The notes: generated by a model not told the origin, from the sequence alone. A stretch of 32,113 bases of DNA from Bacteroidota bacterium (GCA_030698405.1 JAUYMU010000111.1:1-32113); one strand, 5' to 3'; positions 8,322 to 16,146 are shown, numbered from the stretch's first letter. Numbers and translations are program-made.

Positions 8322-8356
8322 GCCAGCGTTCGACTGAGCTCACGCCGAAGTCTGGC
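8322..8356. repeat. nested palindrome, interspersed TTCG/GAGC-type repeat
   Basis: GCCAG (8322-8326) pairs with CTGGC (8352-8356) and encloses TTCG/CGAA arms and the self-palindrome TGAGCTCA. A related unit (GCCGAAG..GAGCC..CGAAG, followed by CTCCGTCAG/CTGGCGGAG) lies at 30268-30327. It sits just upstream of mgtE. Confidence 0.5.
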
Positions 8357-8360
8357 AGAC

Positions 8361-8489
8361 AAGTTCCAGGTTTGACCTTTGTATTTTCAAATTTTCAAAT
8401 ATCGAATAAGAAACGAGAAATAAGAAATGTAGAACGAGTGCTTCGATGTTTCTTGTTTCTTATTCGGTGTTTCTTATTTATTTTTTTTC
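8361..8489. repeat. AT-rich imperfect inverted repeat between rsmA and mgtE
   Basis: AAGTTCCAGGTTTGACC (8361-8377) is followed by ATATCGAATAAGAAACGAGA and, on the other side, TTTCTTGTTTCTTATTCG, which is its imperfect inverted copy. The same word set (ATATCGAACAAGAAATAAGAA and the complement of AGTTCCAGGTTTCAAG) recurs at 21250-21343 before aroK. No gene is visible in this gap. Confidence 0.5.
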
Positions 8490-8531
8490 ATGATAAGTAG
8501 CTAGCCAATATTGAGCACTTTTTTTTTCTGC

Positions 8532-9335
8532 CTACTGCGACTGATCACTGATCACTGCTCCTGCCTGTTCCGCAATCAGCCTTGTCAGCATTACAAATTC
8601 GGCAACGCCCAACTGCTCCGGACGTTTGTCGAATATTGGGTTGGCTTTTAATTCATCGGTGGTTATCATGGTTTTTAACGAATTGCGCATTGTTTTTCGT
8701 CGCTGGTTAAAAGACATTTTGACCACACTTTTAAAGAGTTTTTCATCGCAGTCGAGGTGTTCTGCTTTGTTGCGAGTAAGCCTGATGACACCACCTTTAA
8801 CTTTTGGCGGTGGATTAAATTGATCCTGATCAACAGTAAATAAATATTCAATATCGTAATATGCCTGAAGAAAAACACTCAAAATCCCATACGTTTTTGA
8901 ACCGGGACCTGCAGCCAGCCGTTCAGCCACTTCTTTCTGAAGCATTCCGACTACTTCAGGAATCTGATTGTGGAATTCCAATACCCTGAAAAATATCTGT
9001 GACGAAATGTTGTAAGGAAAATTACCGATAATGGCAAATGGTTCATCAAAAATCTGGTCAATCCTCATTCGCAGGAAATCGGCTGAGATGATGCGATCCT
9101 TCAGCTCCGGAAAATGCGCGTTCAGGTATTCAACCGATTCGCGGTCAATCTCGACAACAGATGTTTCGAACGATTTGTTTTTCAGGAGAAATTCGGTTAA
9201 TACTCCCATTCCGGGGCCTATTTCCAGTACTTTTTTTACATTGTTTGCCTGCAAACTCTCAACAATTTTCTGAGCTATGTCTTTGTCTTTCAAAAAGTGC
9301 TGCCCCAGATTTTTCTTTGCCCTAACTATTGTCAT
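8532..9335 (-). CDS. rsmA: 16S rRNA (adenine1518/1519-N6)-dimethyltransferase RsmA/KsgA
   Basis: A 267-residue SAM-dependent methyltransferase that dimethylates two adjacent adenines in the 3' terminal helix of 16S rRNA during small-subunit maturation. It shows the family N-terminus [14 protein letters not shown]-binding motif [16 protein letters not shown] (36-50), the acidic motif VVEIDRE, and the catalytic motif NFPYN (105-109, the family's N-L/F-P-Y). [12 protein letters not shown] and [13 protein letters not shown] mark the C-terminal part. The last codons (ISDQSQ) are encoded by a CAGT microrepeat that continues past the stop, so the tail was probably shaped by a repeat insertion. It is divergent from the plus-strand operon starting at 9511. 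Confidence 0.96.
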   Translation of the reverse strand: MTIVRAKKNLGQHFLKDKDIAQKIVESLQANNVKKVLEIGPGMGVLTEFLLKNKSFETSVVEIDRESVEYLNAHFPELKDRIISADFLRMRIDQIFDEPFAIIGNFPYNISSQIFFRVLEFHNQIPEVVGMLQKEVAERLAAGPGSKTYGILSVFLQAYYDIEYLFTVDQDQFNPPPKVKGGVIRLTRNKAEHLDCDEKLFKSVVKMSFNQRRKTMRNSLKTMITTDELKANPIFDKRPEQLGVAEFVMLTRLIAEQAGAVISDQSQ

Positions 9336-9406
9336 TTTTCTGTTATTGGTTCTTGAACGGATTCTTAAATTGTTTACAAAAAACCGCCCTAATTAAAACA
9401 AAACTG

Positions 9407-9414
9407 TATTTTTG
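9407..9414 (+). promoter_or_regulatory. TAnnTTTG -7 box (TATTTTTG) for the 9511 operon
   Basis: TATTTTTG fits the Bacteroidota -7 consensus TAnnTTTG. No clear -33 TTTG was found at 19-21 bp. Initiation here would give a leader of about 95 nt that includes the hairpin at 9434-9463. Confidence 0.45.
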
Positions 9415-9433
9415 TGCATATTGCTAAATTCAG

Positions 9434-9463
9434 AATAAGGACTTTATATCACAAATCCTTATT
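9434..9463 (+). other. 5' leader hairpin upstream of the YbhN-like gene
   Basis: AATAAGGA (9434-9441) and TCCTTATT (9456-9463) pair perfectly around a 14-nt loop in the untranslated leader. It does not resemble a riboswitch class I know. Confidence 0.4.
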
Positions 9464-9510
9464 GCCGGAGCAAAAGTACTTTAAAACCGATCAATAAAAA
9501 AATTGAAAAA

Positions 9511-10503
9511 TTGAAACAAAATACCTTCAAAACCATAAAATTCCTCTCCTTTTTTATACTTGGAGTCCTGCTTTTCTGGTGGGTTTACAAGGATCAGGAT
9601 ATCAACCGGATTAAAAGTATTTTAACCAATGAAGTCAACTATTTCTGGATCATCGTTTCCGCTTTTTTAGGACTGCTGAGTCATATCAGCCGCACCATCC
9701 GGTGGAACCAGATTATTGAACCACTGGGACACAAACCCCGAACGCTTAATACTTTTCTGGCGGTAATGATTGGCTACCTGATGAACCTTGCCCTGCCGCG
9801 AATGGGCGAAATTTCGAGGTGCGGTGTGCTTTCCCGCTACGAAAAAATCCCATTCACAAAACTGATCGGAACGGTTGTCCTCGAGCGGTTGATCGATGTG
9901 CTGGTGCTTCTTTTGCTCTTGGTTCTTGTGGTCGTTACCCAGTTTGGTCAGGTGCTTGAATTTTTAAAAAACAATCCGGAAGTGGAAGAAAAATTAGGTA
10001 ATATATTGCATTCACCAATTTTGCCAATCGGGCTGGTAATATTTCTGTTGATTCTCTGGTTTACCAGGCATAAAATCAGGGCAAGTGGCATTGCAAAAAA
10101 AGTGATTGCCCTTTTTAATCAGTTCATCGAAGGATTTCAAAGTATCCGAAATATTAAAAACAAAGGCGCATTTATTTTTCACTCGGTATTTATCTGGTTT
10201 TTATATTACCTGATGATTTACTGCGTTTTCTTTTCGTTTGAATTTACCTCACATTTAACTCCCTGGGCCGGACTGACCGTTTTTGTTCTGGGCAGTTTCG
10301 GGATGGTTGCGCCTGTGCAGGGAGGTATTGGCGCCTGGCATTTCATGGTAATCGAAGGACTTGCATTGTACGGCATCGACAAAGCCGACGGTCAGATTTT
10401 TGCATTGGTGGCGCATGGAAGCACGACCTTAATGTTGATTATTTTCGGACTGATTTCCTTGCTGGTATTGCCTTTTGTAAATGAACGCGTTGAAAATAAA
10501 TAA
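9511..10503 (+). CDS. lysylphosphatidylglycerol synthase-type/YbhN-like integral membrane protein
   Basis: A 330-residue polytopic membrane protein of the LPG_synthase_TM (UPF0104, AglD2/YbhN) family. About eight hydrophobic segments are visible, beginning with FLSFFILGVLLFWWVYKD. Family-typical pieces are HISRTIRWNQIIEPLG, MIGYLMNLALPRMGEISRCG (reminiscent of RxGE/RCxxL motifs), TVVLERLIDVLVLL, and the C-terminal GSFGMVAPVQGGIGAWHF. There is no soluble aminoacyl-transfer domain, so lysyl transfer itself cannot be claimed; a lipid-translocation role is a family-level guess. The start is a TTG at 9511; the next in-frame Met is about 85 residues in, past several membrane helices. Its 3' end overlaps the following permease gene by 23 nt. 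Confidence 0.85.
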   Translation: MKQNTFKTIKFLSFFILGVLLFWWVYKDQDINRIKSILTNEVNYFWIIVSAFLGLLSHISRTIRWNQIIEPLGHKPRTLNTFLAVMIGYLMNLALPRMGEISRCGVLSRYEKIPFTKLIGTVVLERLIDVLVLLLLLVLVVVTQFGQVLEFLKNNPEVEEKLGNILHSPILPIGLVIFLLILWFTRHKIRASGIAKKVIALFNQFIEGFQSIRNIKNKGAFIFHSVFIWFLYYLMIYCVFFSFEFTSHLTPWAGLTVFVLGSFGMVAPVQGGIGAWHFMVIEGLALYGIDKADGQIFALVAHGSTTLMLIIFGLISLLVLPFVNERVENK

Positions 10504-11761
10504 AACATTGAATACAAACCTGTACATAGCCCGAAGGATATTTTCCGCAAAGGAAAACCGCGATAACCTGTCGCACCGGATCGTGAATATTGCCCTTTTC
10601 GGCATTGTACTCGGACTGGTGGTGCTTATTTTGTCGATTGCCATCGTAACTGGTTATAAAACAGAAGTTGGCCGAAAAGTGATCGGATTCGGTTCTCATT
10701 TACAAATTGTAAACCTCGATTCCAACCAATCGTTCGAAACAAGTCCAATCAATCAGGAACAGCCTTTTCTGGAAGAACTTAAAGCAATTGACGGCATTCG
10801 GCACGTGCAGGTATTTGCGACCAAACCGGGCATCATCCGCACTGATGAAGAAATTCACGGTGTGGTTCTGAAAGGCATCGGCCCCGATTTCGACTGGTCA
10901 TTTTTTCAAGAGAACAAAGTTGCGGGTGAGCCATTTCATGTTCAGGATACTGTTCGAAGCAACAAAGTCTGGATTTCGAAACAAATGGCCGACCTGCTGA
11001 AACTCAAAACAGGCGACGATCTTACCATGTTTTTTATCAATCAGATGGAAGCAGTTCCGCGCCAGCGTAAATTCGAATTGGCTGGCATTTACAGAACCAG
11101 TCTCGAAGAGTTCGACCGCATGTTTGTGCTGGTTGACATCAATCATATCCGCAGGCTAAATAATTGGGAAAACGATGATGTGAGCGGGTTTGAGATACTG
11201 GTCGATGACTTCAAAAACATTTCGGAACAGGAAAAGTCGGTTCATCAGCTTTTATTGCGAAATACCAGCCCCGATAGCCCTGTTTTGCAAGTGATCAGCA
11301 TCAAGGAAAAATACAGGCATATTTTTGATTGGCTGAGCCTGCTCGATATGAATGTTTGGGTAATTCTGGTACTCATGATATTGGTGGCCGGGTTCAACAT
11401 GGTTTCGAGTCTGCTGGTCATCATTCTGGAACGGACGCAAATGATCGGGATACTGAAAGCGATGGGAGCCCGTAACTGGAGCATCCGCAAGGTATTCTTA
11501 TACTTTTCAGCAATGCTCATCCTGAAAGCGCTTTTCTGGGGCAACCTTTTCGGAATCGGCATTTGCCTGATTCAGGAATACACCCATGTTCTGAAACTCG
11601 ACCCAACATCGTATTACCTCGAATACGTTCCGGTAAACCTGACAGTTCTGCACATTGTTCTGCTGAATGTCGGCACAATCGTAATAACTGTATTAATGTT
11701 GCTGCTCCCCTCCTACTTCATTACCAAAGTTTCACCTGAAAAAACGATTCGTTTCGAGTAA
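10481..11761 (+). CDS. FtsX-like ABC transporter permease (LolC/LolE type)
   Basis: A 426-residue inner-membrane protein with the four-helix MacB/LolCE layout. One helix is near the N-terminus (about 31-56, IALFGIVLGLVVLILSIAIV), a large periplasmic domain spans about 57-280, and three C-terminal helices begin near 284. The coupling-helix region IILERTQMIGILKAMGARNW is the typical FtsX/LolC/E sequence. The family extracts outer-membrane lipoproteins or drives other envelope transport, with an ATPase such as LolD. No ATPase is encoded nearby, so it must be supplied in trans. The start lies inside the end of the YbhN-like gene; translational coupling is likely. Nudix follows 9 nt after its stop. 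Confidence 0.88.
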   Translation: MNALKINKTLNTNLYIARRIFSAKENRDNLSHRIVNIALFGIVLGLVVLILSIAIVTGYKTEVGRKVIGFGSHLQIVNLDSNQSFETSPINQEQPFLEELKAIDGIRHVQVFATKPGIIRTDEEIHGVVLKGIGPDFDWSFFQENKVAGEPFHVQDTVRSNKVWISKQMADLLKLKTGDDLTMFFINQMEAVPRQRKFELAGIYRTSLEEFDRMFVLVDINHIRRLNNWENDDVSGFEILVDDFKNISEQEKSVHQLLLRNTSPDSPVLQVISIKEKYRHIFDWLSLLDMNVWVILVLMILVAGFNMVSSLLVIILERTQMIGILKAMGARNWSIRKVFLYFSAMLILKALFWGNLFGIGICLIQEYTHVLKLDPTSYYLEYVPVNLTVLHIVLLNVGTIVITVLMLLLPSYFITKVSPEKTIRFE

Positions 11762-11770
11762 GCCAAAGTT

Positions 11771-12418
11771 ATGCATTCATCTATCCTGAAATATTTGGAA
11801 GAAGCTTTCCACGGTGAGTTACCGGGAATTGAAGCACATCGGAAAATGCTTCCGCCTGGCAGGAGTTTGGATTCAAGCGAAGATGAAATCAGGTTGATAA
11901 AACAAAGCAGTATTTTACTGCTGCTTTTTCCTGAAGGTGAACAGATTTACACCTGTTTAACCAGAAGACCTGTAACAATGACTTTCCATCCGGGACAAGT
12001 CAGCTTCCCCGGCGGAAAGGTTGAAAAGGAAGATCTTTCGGCTGAAATGACCGCTTTACGCGAAGCCCGGGAAGAAATTGGAATCGACACCTCGAACATC
12101 AGAATTCTTGGCAAATTGTCAGATTTATATTTGGAAGTCAGCGGATTTTCGATTCAGCCATTTCTGGCATGGGCTGATAAAAAACCCGATTTTGTGGTAA
12201 ATTCAGGAGAAGTGGAAGAATTAATTCTCTTTCCGATAAGCGATTTTGTTAAAAATGAAACAACTTCGGAAACTGTTCTTGATACATTTACCGGACCATT
12301 GCAAATTAAATATTATCCTTTTAACGGCGAAATTATCTGGGGCGCTACTGCCATGATTTTATCCGAATTGATTGAGATTCTGAAGAAACAGGAAAGTGTT
12401 CAGTCGCAGTCGCAGTAA
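11771..12418 (+). CDS. CoA pyrophosphatase-type Nudix hydrolase
   Basis: A 215-residue Nudix protein. The UPF0035/CoA-hydrolase signature upstream of the Nudix box is clear: LTRRPVTMTFHPGQVSFPGG. The box itself reads GGKVEKEDLSAEMTALREAR with REAREEIG following, i.e. the slightly extended box seen in CoA pyrophosphatases such as E. coli NudL. Relatives cleave CoA or acyl-CoA to phosphopantetheine and 3',5'-ADP, using Mg2+ held by the box glutamates. It is the third gene of the 9511-12418 unit. Its final residues (SVQSQSQ) are encoded by a CAGTCG microrepeat that continues after the stop. Confidence 0.9.
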   Translation: MHSSILKYLEEAFHGELPGIEAHRKMLPPGRSLDSSEDEIRLIKQSSILLLLFPEGEQIYTCLTRRPVTMTFHPGQVSFPGGKVEKEDLSAEMTALREAREEIGIDTSNIRILGKLSDLYLEVSGFSIQPFLAWADKKPDFVVNSGEVEELILFPISDFVKNETTSETVLDTFTGPLQIKYYPFNGEIIWGATAMILSELIEILKKQESVQSQSQ

Positions 12419-12462
12419 TTCAGAAAAAAAGAAAAAAGTATTCAGTCGCAGCCGAAGTAGTT
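12396..12462 (+). repeat. direct repeat with CAGT units at the Nudix gene 3' end
   Basis: Two related 25-nt units, at 12396-12420 (GTGTTCAGTCGCAGTCGCAG onward) and 12438-12462 (GTATTCAGTCGCAGCCGAAG onward), start 42 nt apart. The first encodes the C-terminal QSQSQ of the Nudix protein. Between 12463 and 12583 I see no gene. Confidence 0.6.
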
Positions 12463-12583
12463 TAGAATATGAAATTAATACGGGAAATAGGTTGAAATAA
12501 AATCTTCAAAACCTTGATGTCTGAAGTGTTTTATGGCCAATGATGGCATGAATGCGATGGGCATTTTTGGTTACCGACATCAT

Positions 12584-12680
12584 TTATATCTAAAAGCATA
12601 TAAATTCATTAATTATCATCTAACTATACTTAATAGCATATAATTTACTAGCTTTGCATTCAATTATATCTAAAAGCATA
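12584..12680 (+). promoter_or_regulatory. three 17-bp direct repeats at exact 40-bp spacing; probable HipB operator
   Basis: TTATATCTAAAAGCATA at 12584-12600, CTATACTTAATAGCATA at 12624-12640 and TTATATCTAAAAGCATA at 12664-12680. The first and third are identical; start-to-start spacing is 40 and 40. The second overlaps the expected -33 region of the promoter with -7 box at 12649, and the third covers the transcription start to just before the ATG at 12683. This placement suits autorepression by the HTH antitoxin encoded next. Confidence 0.75.
12649..12656 (+). promoter_or_regulatory. TAnnTTTG -7 box (TAGCTTTG) of the hip operon
   Basis: TAGCTTTG matches TAnnTTTG. It lies between the second and third operator repeats and would give a leader of roughly 20 nt before the ATG at 12683. 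Confidence 0.6.
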
Positions 12681-12682
12681 CA

Positions 12683-12892
12683 ATGAAGAGGTTGGCAGAA
12701 TTTGTGAAAGAACGAAGAAAAGAAGTAAATCTGACTCAGGAGGAATTTGCCGAACGTGCAGGAGTTGCACTTACGGTAATCCGTAAAATTGAGCAGGGCA
12801 AAACAAATTTGAATCTGGATAAAGTTAACCTGGTTTTGAGTATGTTCGGCCATGAGTTGGTTCCGATAGACATTAAAGAAATTGCAGAATGA
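12683..12892 (+). CDS. hipB: HipB-like XRE antitoxin / operon repressor
   Basis: A 69-residue helix-turn-helix protein. The XRE core spans about 6-60, with the recognition region LTQEEFAERAGVALTVIRKI and the family-typical EQGKTN. In Hip systems this protein dimerises, binds operator repeats and represses its own operon, often with the kinase bound. It is the first gene of a three-gene unit; its stop overlaps the start of the HipS-like gene by four bases (12889-12892). The three 40-bp-spaced repeats upstream are its likely binding sites. Whether it also neutralises the toxin is not decided: in described HipBST systems that job belongs mainly to HipS. Confidence 0.88.
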   Translation: MKRLAEFVKERRKEVNLTQEEFAERAGVALTVIRKIEQGKTNLNLDKVNLVLSMFGHELVPIDIKEIAE

Positions 12893-13224
12893 GAAAAGGC
12901 AAGGTATATTACAAAGAACATTTTGCGGGAATTGTAACTGAAACTGATGATGGGGAATTTGTATTTCAGTATGACGAAAACTTTGTGGCAGATCATCCTA
13001 AAGAGTTCATCACATTTACAATGCCGGTTACCAACAAACACTATACAGATAAGCGATTGTTTCCATTTTTTGATGGTTTAATTCCGGAAGGTTGGTTATT
13101 GGATATTGCCTCGAATAACTGGAAAATAAATAAAAACGACCGCATGGGACTGTTGCTGGCATGCTGCAAAAACTGCATCGGGGCAGTCAGTGTTGAACAA
13201 ATTCAAGAAGAAAATGAGCAATAA
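12889..13224 (+). CDS. hipS: HipS-like protein (HipA N-terminal subdomain as a separate gene)
   Basis: A 111-residue protein matching the N-terminal subdomain (Couple_hipA) of HipA kinases: GKVYYKEHFAGIV, FQYDENFVADHP, the signature LFPFFDGLIPEGWLL (57-71), DRMGLLLACC and CIGAVSVE near the end. In full-length HipA this is fused to the kinase core; here the frame stops and the kinase is a separate gene that overlaps it by 11 nt. This is the arrangement of HipBST systems, where HipS is the antitoxin that inhibits HipT. The split looks like the native architecture, not a frameshift: the downstream gene has its own ATG and zinc-knuckle-like N-terminus. The antitoxin role is inferred from the family. 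Confidence 0.83.
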   Translation: MRKGKVYYKEHFAGIVTETDDGEFVFQYDENFVADHPKEFITFTMPVTNKHYTDKRLFPFFDGLIPEGWLLDIASNNWKINKNDRMGLLLACCKNCIGAVSVEQIQEENEQ

Positions 13225-14161
13225 ATGCCTGTATTGTTATCAACTAATTGATGGTGAAGGTGATTTTCATGCAAAATGCTGCACGGAATTCTTTGGAACC
13301 ACAACGCCTCCAATCATGCCTTATTCGATTGATCAAATGGCTGACCTGGCAAAAGATGTTGTGGAGCGTAGCGTAACGATTCCTGGTGTACAGCCCAAAT
13401 TATCCATGTCGGTTGTGAAAGCAGCGCGCGAAAATTCAGATGCACGATTAACGGTAGTGGGTGCACTTGGTGGATCATACATTCTTAAGCCACCTTCGGA
13501 AAAATATCTAAAAATGCCTGAAAATGAGCATGTGACCATGCGGATAGCTGAAGCCTTTGGTATCAGGGTCGTGCCGTCGAGCTTAATCCGGCTGGCATCG
13601 GGCGAATTGTCTTACATCACCAAAAGAATAGACCGCACAGCTGACGGCGCGAAAATTCACATGATTGATATGTTTCAGATTACGGAGGCGTTTGACAAGT
13701 ACATTGGCTCGATGGAAAAAGTCGGAAAAGCGCTTCACTCGTTTTCTAATAATACACTGCTCGATAAACTCTTTTATTTCGAGCTTTCGGTGTTTTGTTT
13801 TTTAACCGGGAATAATGATATGCACCTGAAGAATTTCTCAATGATTGAAAGTCCTTCCGGCTGGGGATTAGCCCCGGCCTATGATTTATTGAATGTGAGT
13901 ATTGTTAATCCGGACGATACCGAAGAACTTGCACTGACACTGGATGGCAAAAAGAAAAAATTAAAGAAAGAGCATTTTGAAAAATTGGCCAAAGGTCTCG
14001 AATTAACCGACAAACAAATACAAAGGGTATTTAAACGGATGATTAAAAACAAGCCCAAAGCATACCATTGGATTGAACAATCGTTTCTCTCGGACGAACT
14101 AAAAATTACATATAAAGAATTGATTCAGAAGAGGTATGCACAAATTAGTTTGGCAGAATAA
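13214..14161 (+). CDS. hipT: HipT-like serine/threonine kinase toxin
   Basis: A 315-residue HipA-family kinase lacking the N-terminal subdomain. I take the ATG at 13214 (purine-rich AAGAAGAAA just upstream) over a start at 13190. The N-terminus carries a knuckle-like C5-x2-C8-x10-H19-x2-C22. GVQPKLSMSV (58-67) corresponds to the Gly-rich loop; Ser64 and Ser66 form an S-x-S motif like the autophosphorylated SIS of E. coli HipT. Catalytic Asp202 and metal-binding Asn207 are in NNDMHLKNFS, and Asp224 in APAYDLLNV. HipA and HipT phosphorylate aminoacyl-tRNA synthetases (GltX, TrpS), arresting translation; the target here is unknown. The gene ends 2 nt before the convergent porin gene. Confidence 0.86.
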   Translation: MSNKCLYCYQLIDGEGDFHAKCCTEFFGTTTPPIMPYSIDQMADLAKDVVERSVTIPGVQPKLSMSVVKAARENSDARLTVVGALGGSYILKPPSEKYLKMPENEHVTMRIAEAFGIRVVPSSLIRLASGELSYITKRIDRTADGAKIHMIDMFQITEAFDKYIGSMEKVGKALHSFSNNTLLDKLFYFELSVFCFLTGNNDMHLKNFSMIESPSGWGLAPAYDLLNVSIVNPDDTEELALTLDGKKKKLKKEHFEKLAKGLELTDKQIQRVFKRMIKNKPKAYHWIEQSFLSDELKITYKELIQKRYAQISLAE

Positions 14162-14163
14162 AG

Positions 14164-16131
14164 CTAATCGTAGAACGACCAGGCAACTCCAATTCTGTAA
14201 GTGCGTTGATAATATGGATAATCCGGTGCAGCATTAAAATTATCGCCGGCTAATCCTGAAGCAGCGTTCATTAATTTGAAGAAAACCCGTGTCCGTTTTA
14301 GTTTCAGGTTTACATGAAAATCGATGAAAGGATAATTACCGATTTTTTGTTTATTCTGAAGGTAAAATCTTGAAGTTCCGGGTTCGTATGCATCTGCGTA
14401 AAAAGATGTATTGTATCGGGTATCGATCCCAAGCTGAGTATATAAAACCTTCGAGATAACAGTCCTGTAATTCATGCTGATATATCCTGCAACAGCAGGC
14501 AAATGAATATAACTTTCGTTGCTTCCTTTCTGTACCAGGAATTGGGTTCGTACCAACCAGTGTTTGCTGTCGAAATCTTTGTTTAAATAGGCCGAAAGAA
14601 TAAGCAATTCACTGCCTTGCGTTGGCAAAGCTTTTTCGTTGTTATAGATGTAATTTCCAAGTAACGAATAACCAGCCCCAATGGTTGTCCTGAATTCCTG
14701 CGAATGGACGCTCGCCCGGATCGTCATTTCGTTGATATTGTCGAAGTTATTTTGCCATTGAAAATGGTTCGAATAATAATACTGGTCGAAATATTCAGGA
14801 ACCAGTGATTTCAGGCTACCTTCAATACGCAGGCTGGTAGTATCTTTTCCAATTCTCAAAGGTTTATTGATGTATCCGGTCAACTCGGTCTGACCAGCGC
14901 GGTATCCGGTAAGGTAAATTCGTCCGTCGGCCTCCCATTGCCAGAATTTTCCTTCATTCCTGAATAATCCACCACCTACAAAGGTATTCGATTGTTTTTC
15001 AGGATAATATTTCCCCGGAACTGAAAACAGATACCAAAGCTGATCATTGCCGATGTATGCGCGTTTTCCGAAAGTATATTTCCGGTCGGGGGCTTCATAA
15101 ATCTTGATTTGGAAAATATTGGTCAGGCGAGTGTATTTCAAGCTATCGTTGGTACTGATGGTATCAACAAATGCATTTTCAAAGAAATTTTGTGCATTGT
15201 CTTTGGTAAACTTTCGCTTGTTGCCCGAATATTCGAGTTCATGAATAAACCCAACCCTTGGAATAAATGCGTCAACAATATATTCAGCGCTATCGGCTTC
15301 CACCGTTTTTCCCAACCTGTATTCGTTCGACGTGTAAAAATTATTGTTCTGGATTTTATTTACAGCATCGTCCATTTTGACCGTGTAATCCTCGGTTTTA
15401 TTGTTCTCGCTGACGGCTGCAATCCCGCCATTTTCCTGCCCCTGCAAACGATTAAAAATAATGTTTGAATGAGAAACAAATGCATTTGAATTGTAGGATG
15501 TTACAATTCCAATGTTGTGAAATTTATTCTCCTGCTTTGGATACTGACCCTGTGATCGTGTCTGATTGTATATGAACTCGAAGTTGAGTTTTTGATTCAC
15601 GTTTTGCGAGTGAATAACATTGAACCTCGTTTCGTTTTTCGAACTTCGGTTTTCACTTTGCGTGTAATCCAAAACCGTATAAGGAGTTGTGGTATTAAAG
15701 TATTGAATTTGCGAAGGAGTGAGCCAGTATGCGTCGAACGAGCGGGCAAAATAGAAATCGGAATTGAATTTGCGTTTTAGAAAGTCGTTTGTCTGGTATG
15801 CGCCACCGTTATTTCCGGTAAAAATATTGCTGATGGTAAGTTGCTCAAACGGATGATAAACATGAAAAAACGAAAGCGTCGTATCCAATTCCGAAGGATT
15901 CATTCTTGCACCCTGATCGGTTAATTCCCAGACTTTTATAACAGATGGAACACCGGGCTTTTTTGCTTGCTTTTCCGAATCTTCAGTCGATTGATTGGCA
16001 GCACCTGTGTTACTTCCGGTATTTCCTCCCATTGTACGTCCGGATGGTAAACCTCCGGGTTTCACTTGCGCATTGGCCTGAATAACAATCAGAAACACTG
16101 CAAAAACTATGTAAATGTATTTTCCAGACAT
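14164..16131 (-). CDS. putative porin (Porin_10-type outer-membrane protein)
   Basis: With the ATG at 16131 this is a 655-residue exported protein whose N-terminus (MSGKYIYIVFAVFLIVIQAN, then AQ) is a normal signal peptide. A longer frame reaches 16164, but a TAnnTTTG box sits between the two starts, so the shorter form is preferred. After a low-complexity Gly/Asn/Ser linker, the rest is a long series of alternating strands with many aromatic residues and ends RTYRIGVAWSFYD, a typical barrel-closing strand. Pieces such as PFEQLTISNIFTGNNGGAYQ and DYTQSENRSS recall the Bacteroidota putative porin family, which forms large outer-membrane barrels of unknown selectivity. It stands alone on the minus strand. 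Confidence 0.82.
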   Translation of the reverse strand: MSGKYIYIVFAVFLIVIQANAQVKPGGLPSGRTMGGNTGSNTGAANQSTEDSEKQAKKPGVPSVIKVWELTDQGARMNPSELDTTLSFFHVYHPFEQLTISNIFTGNNGGAYQTNDFLKRKFNSDFYFARSFDAYWLTPSQIQYFNTTTPYTVLDYTQSENRSSKNETRFNVIHSQNVNQKLNFEFIYNQTRSQGQYPKQENKFHNIGIVTSYNSNAFVSHSNIIFNRLQGQENGGIAAVSENNKTEDYTVKMDDAVNKIQNNNFYTSNEYRLGKTVEADSAEYIVDAFIPRVGFIHELEYSGNKRKFTKDNAQNFFENAFVDTISTNDSLKYTRLTNIFQIKIYEAPDRKYTFGKRAYIGNDQLWYLFSVPGKYYPEKQSNTFVGGGLFRNEGKFWQWEADGRIYLTGYRAGQTELTGYINKPLRIGKDTTSLRIEGSLKSLVPEYFDQYYYSNHFQWQNNFDNINEMTIRASVHSQEFRTTIGAGYSLLGNYIYNNEKALPTQGSELLILSAYLNKDFDSKHWLVRTQFLVQKGSNESYIHLPAVAGYISMNYRTVISKVLYTQLGIDTRYNTSFYADAYEPGTSRFYLQNKQKIGNYPFIDFHVNLKLKRTRVFFKLMNAASGLAGDNFNAAPDYPYYQRTYRIGVAWSFYD

Positions 16132-16138
16132 GTAGGCG

Positions 16139-16146
16139 CAAAGATA
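16139..16146 (-). promoter_or_regulatory. TAnnTTTG -7 box (TATCTTTG) of the porin gene
   Basis: The minus strand reads TATCTTTG at 16146-16139, only about 8 nt before the ATG at 16131. The leader would be nearly absent, which supports 16131 as the start. No -33 TTTG is obvious at the usual distance. Confidence 0.5.

Noticed and set aside
8295-8531. Mg2+-sensing riboswitch upstream of mgtE
   Set aside because: The gap consists of interspersed palindromes and AT-rich word repeats; no M-box-like multi-stem structure next to the start was seen.
12889-14161. HipA broken by a frameshift
   Set aside because: The second frame has its own ATG with a purine-rich upstream stretch and a structured N-terminal motif, and the split matches the known HipBST gene order.
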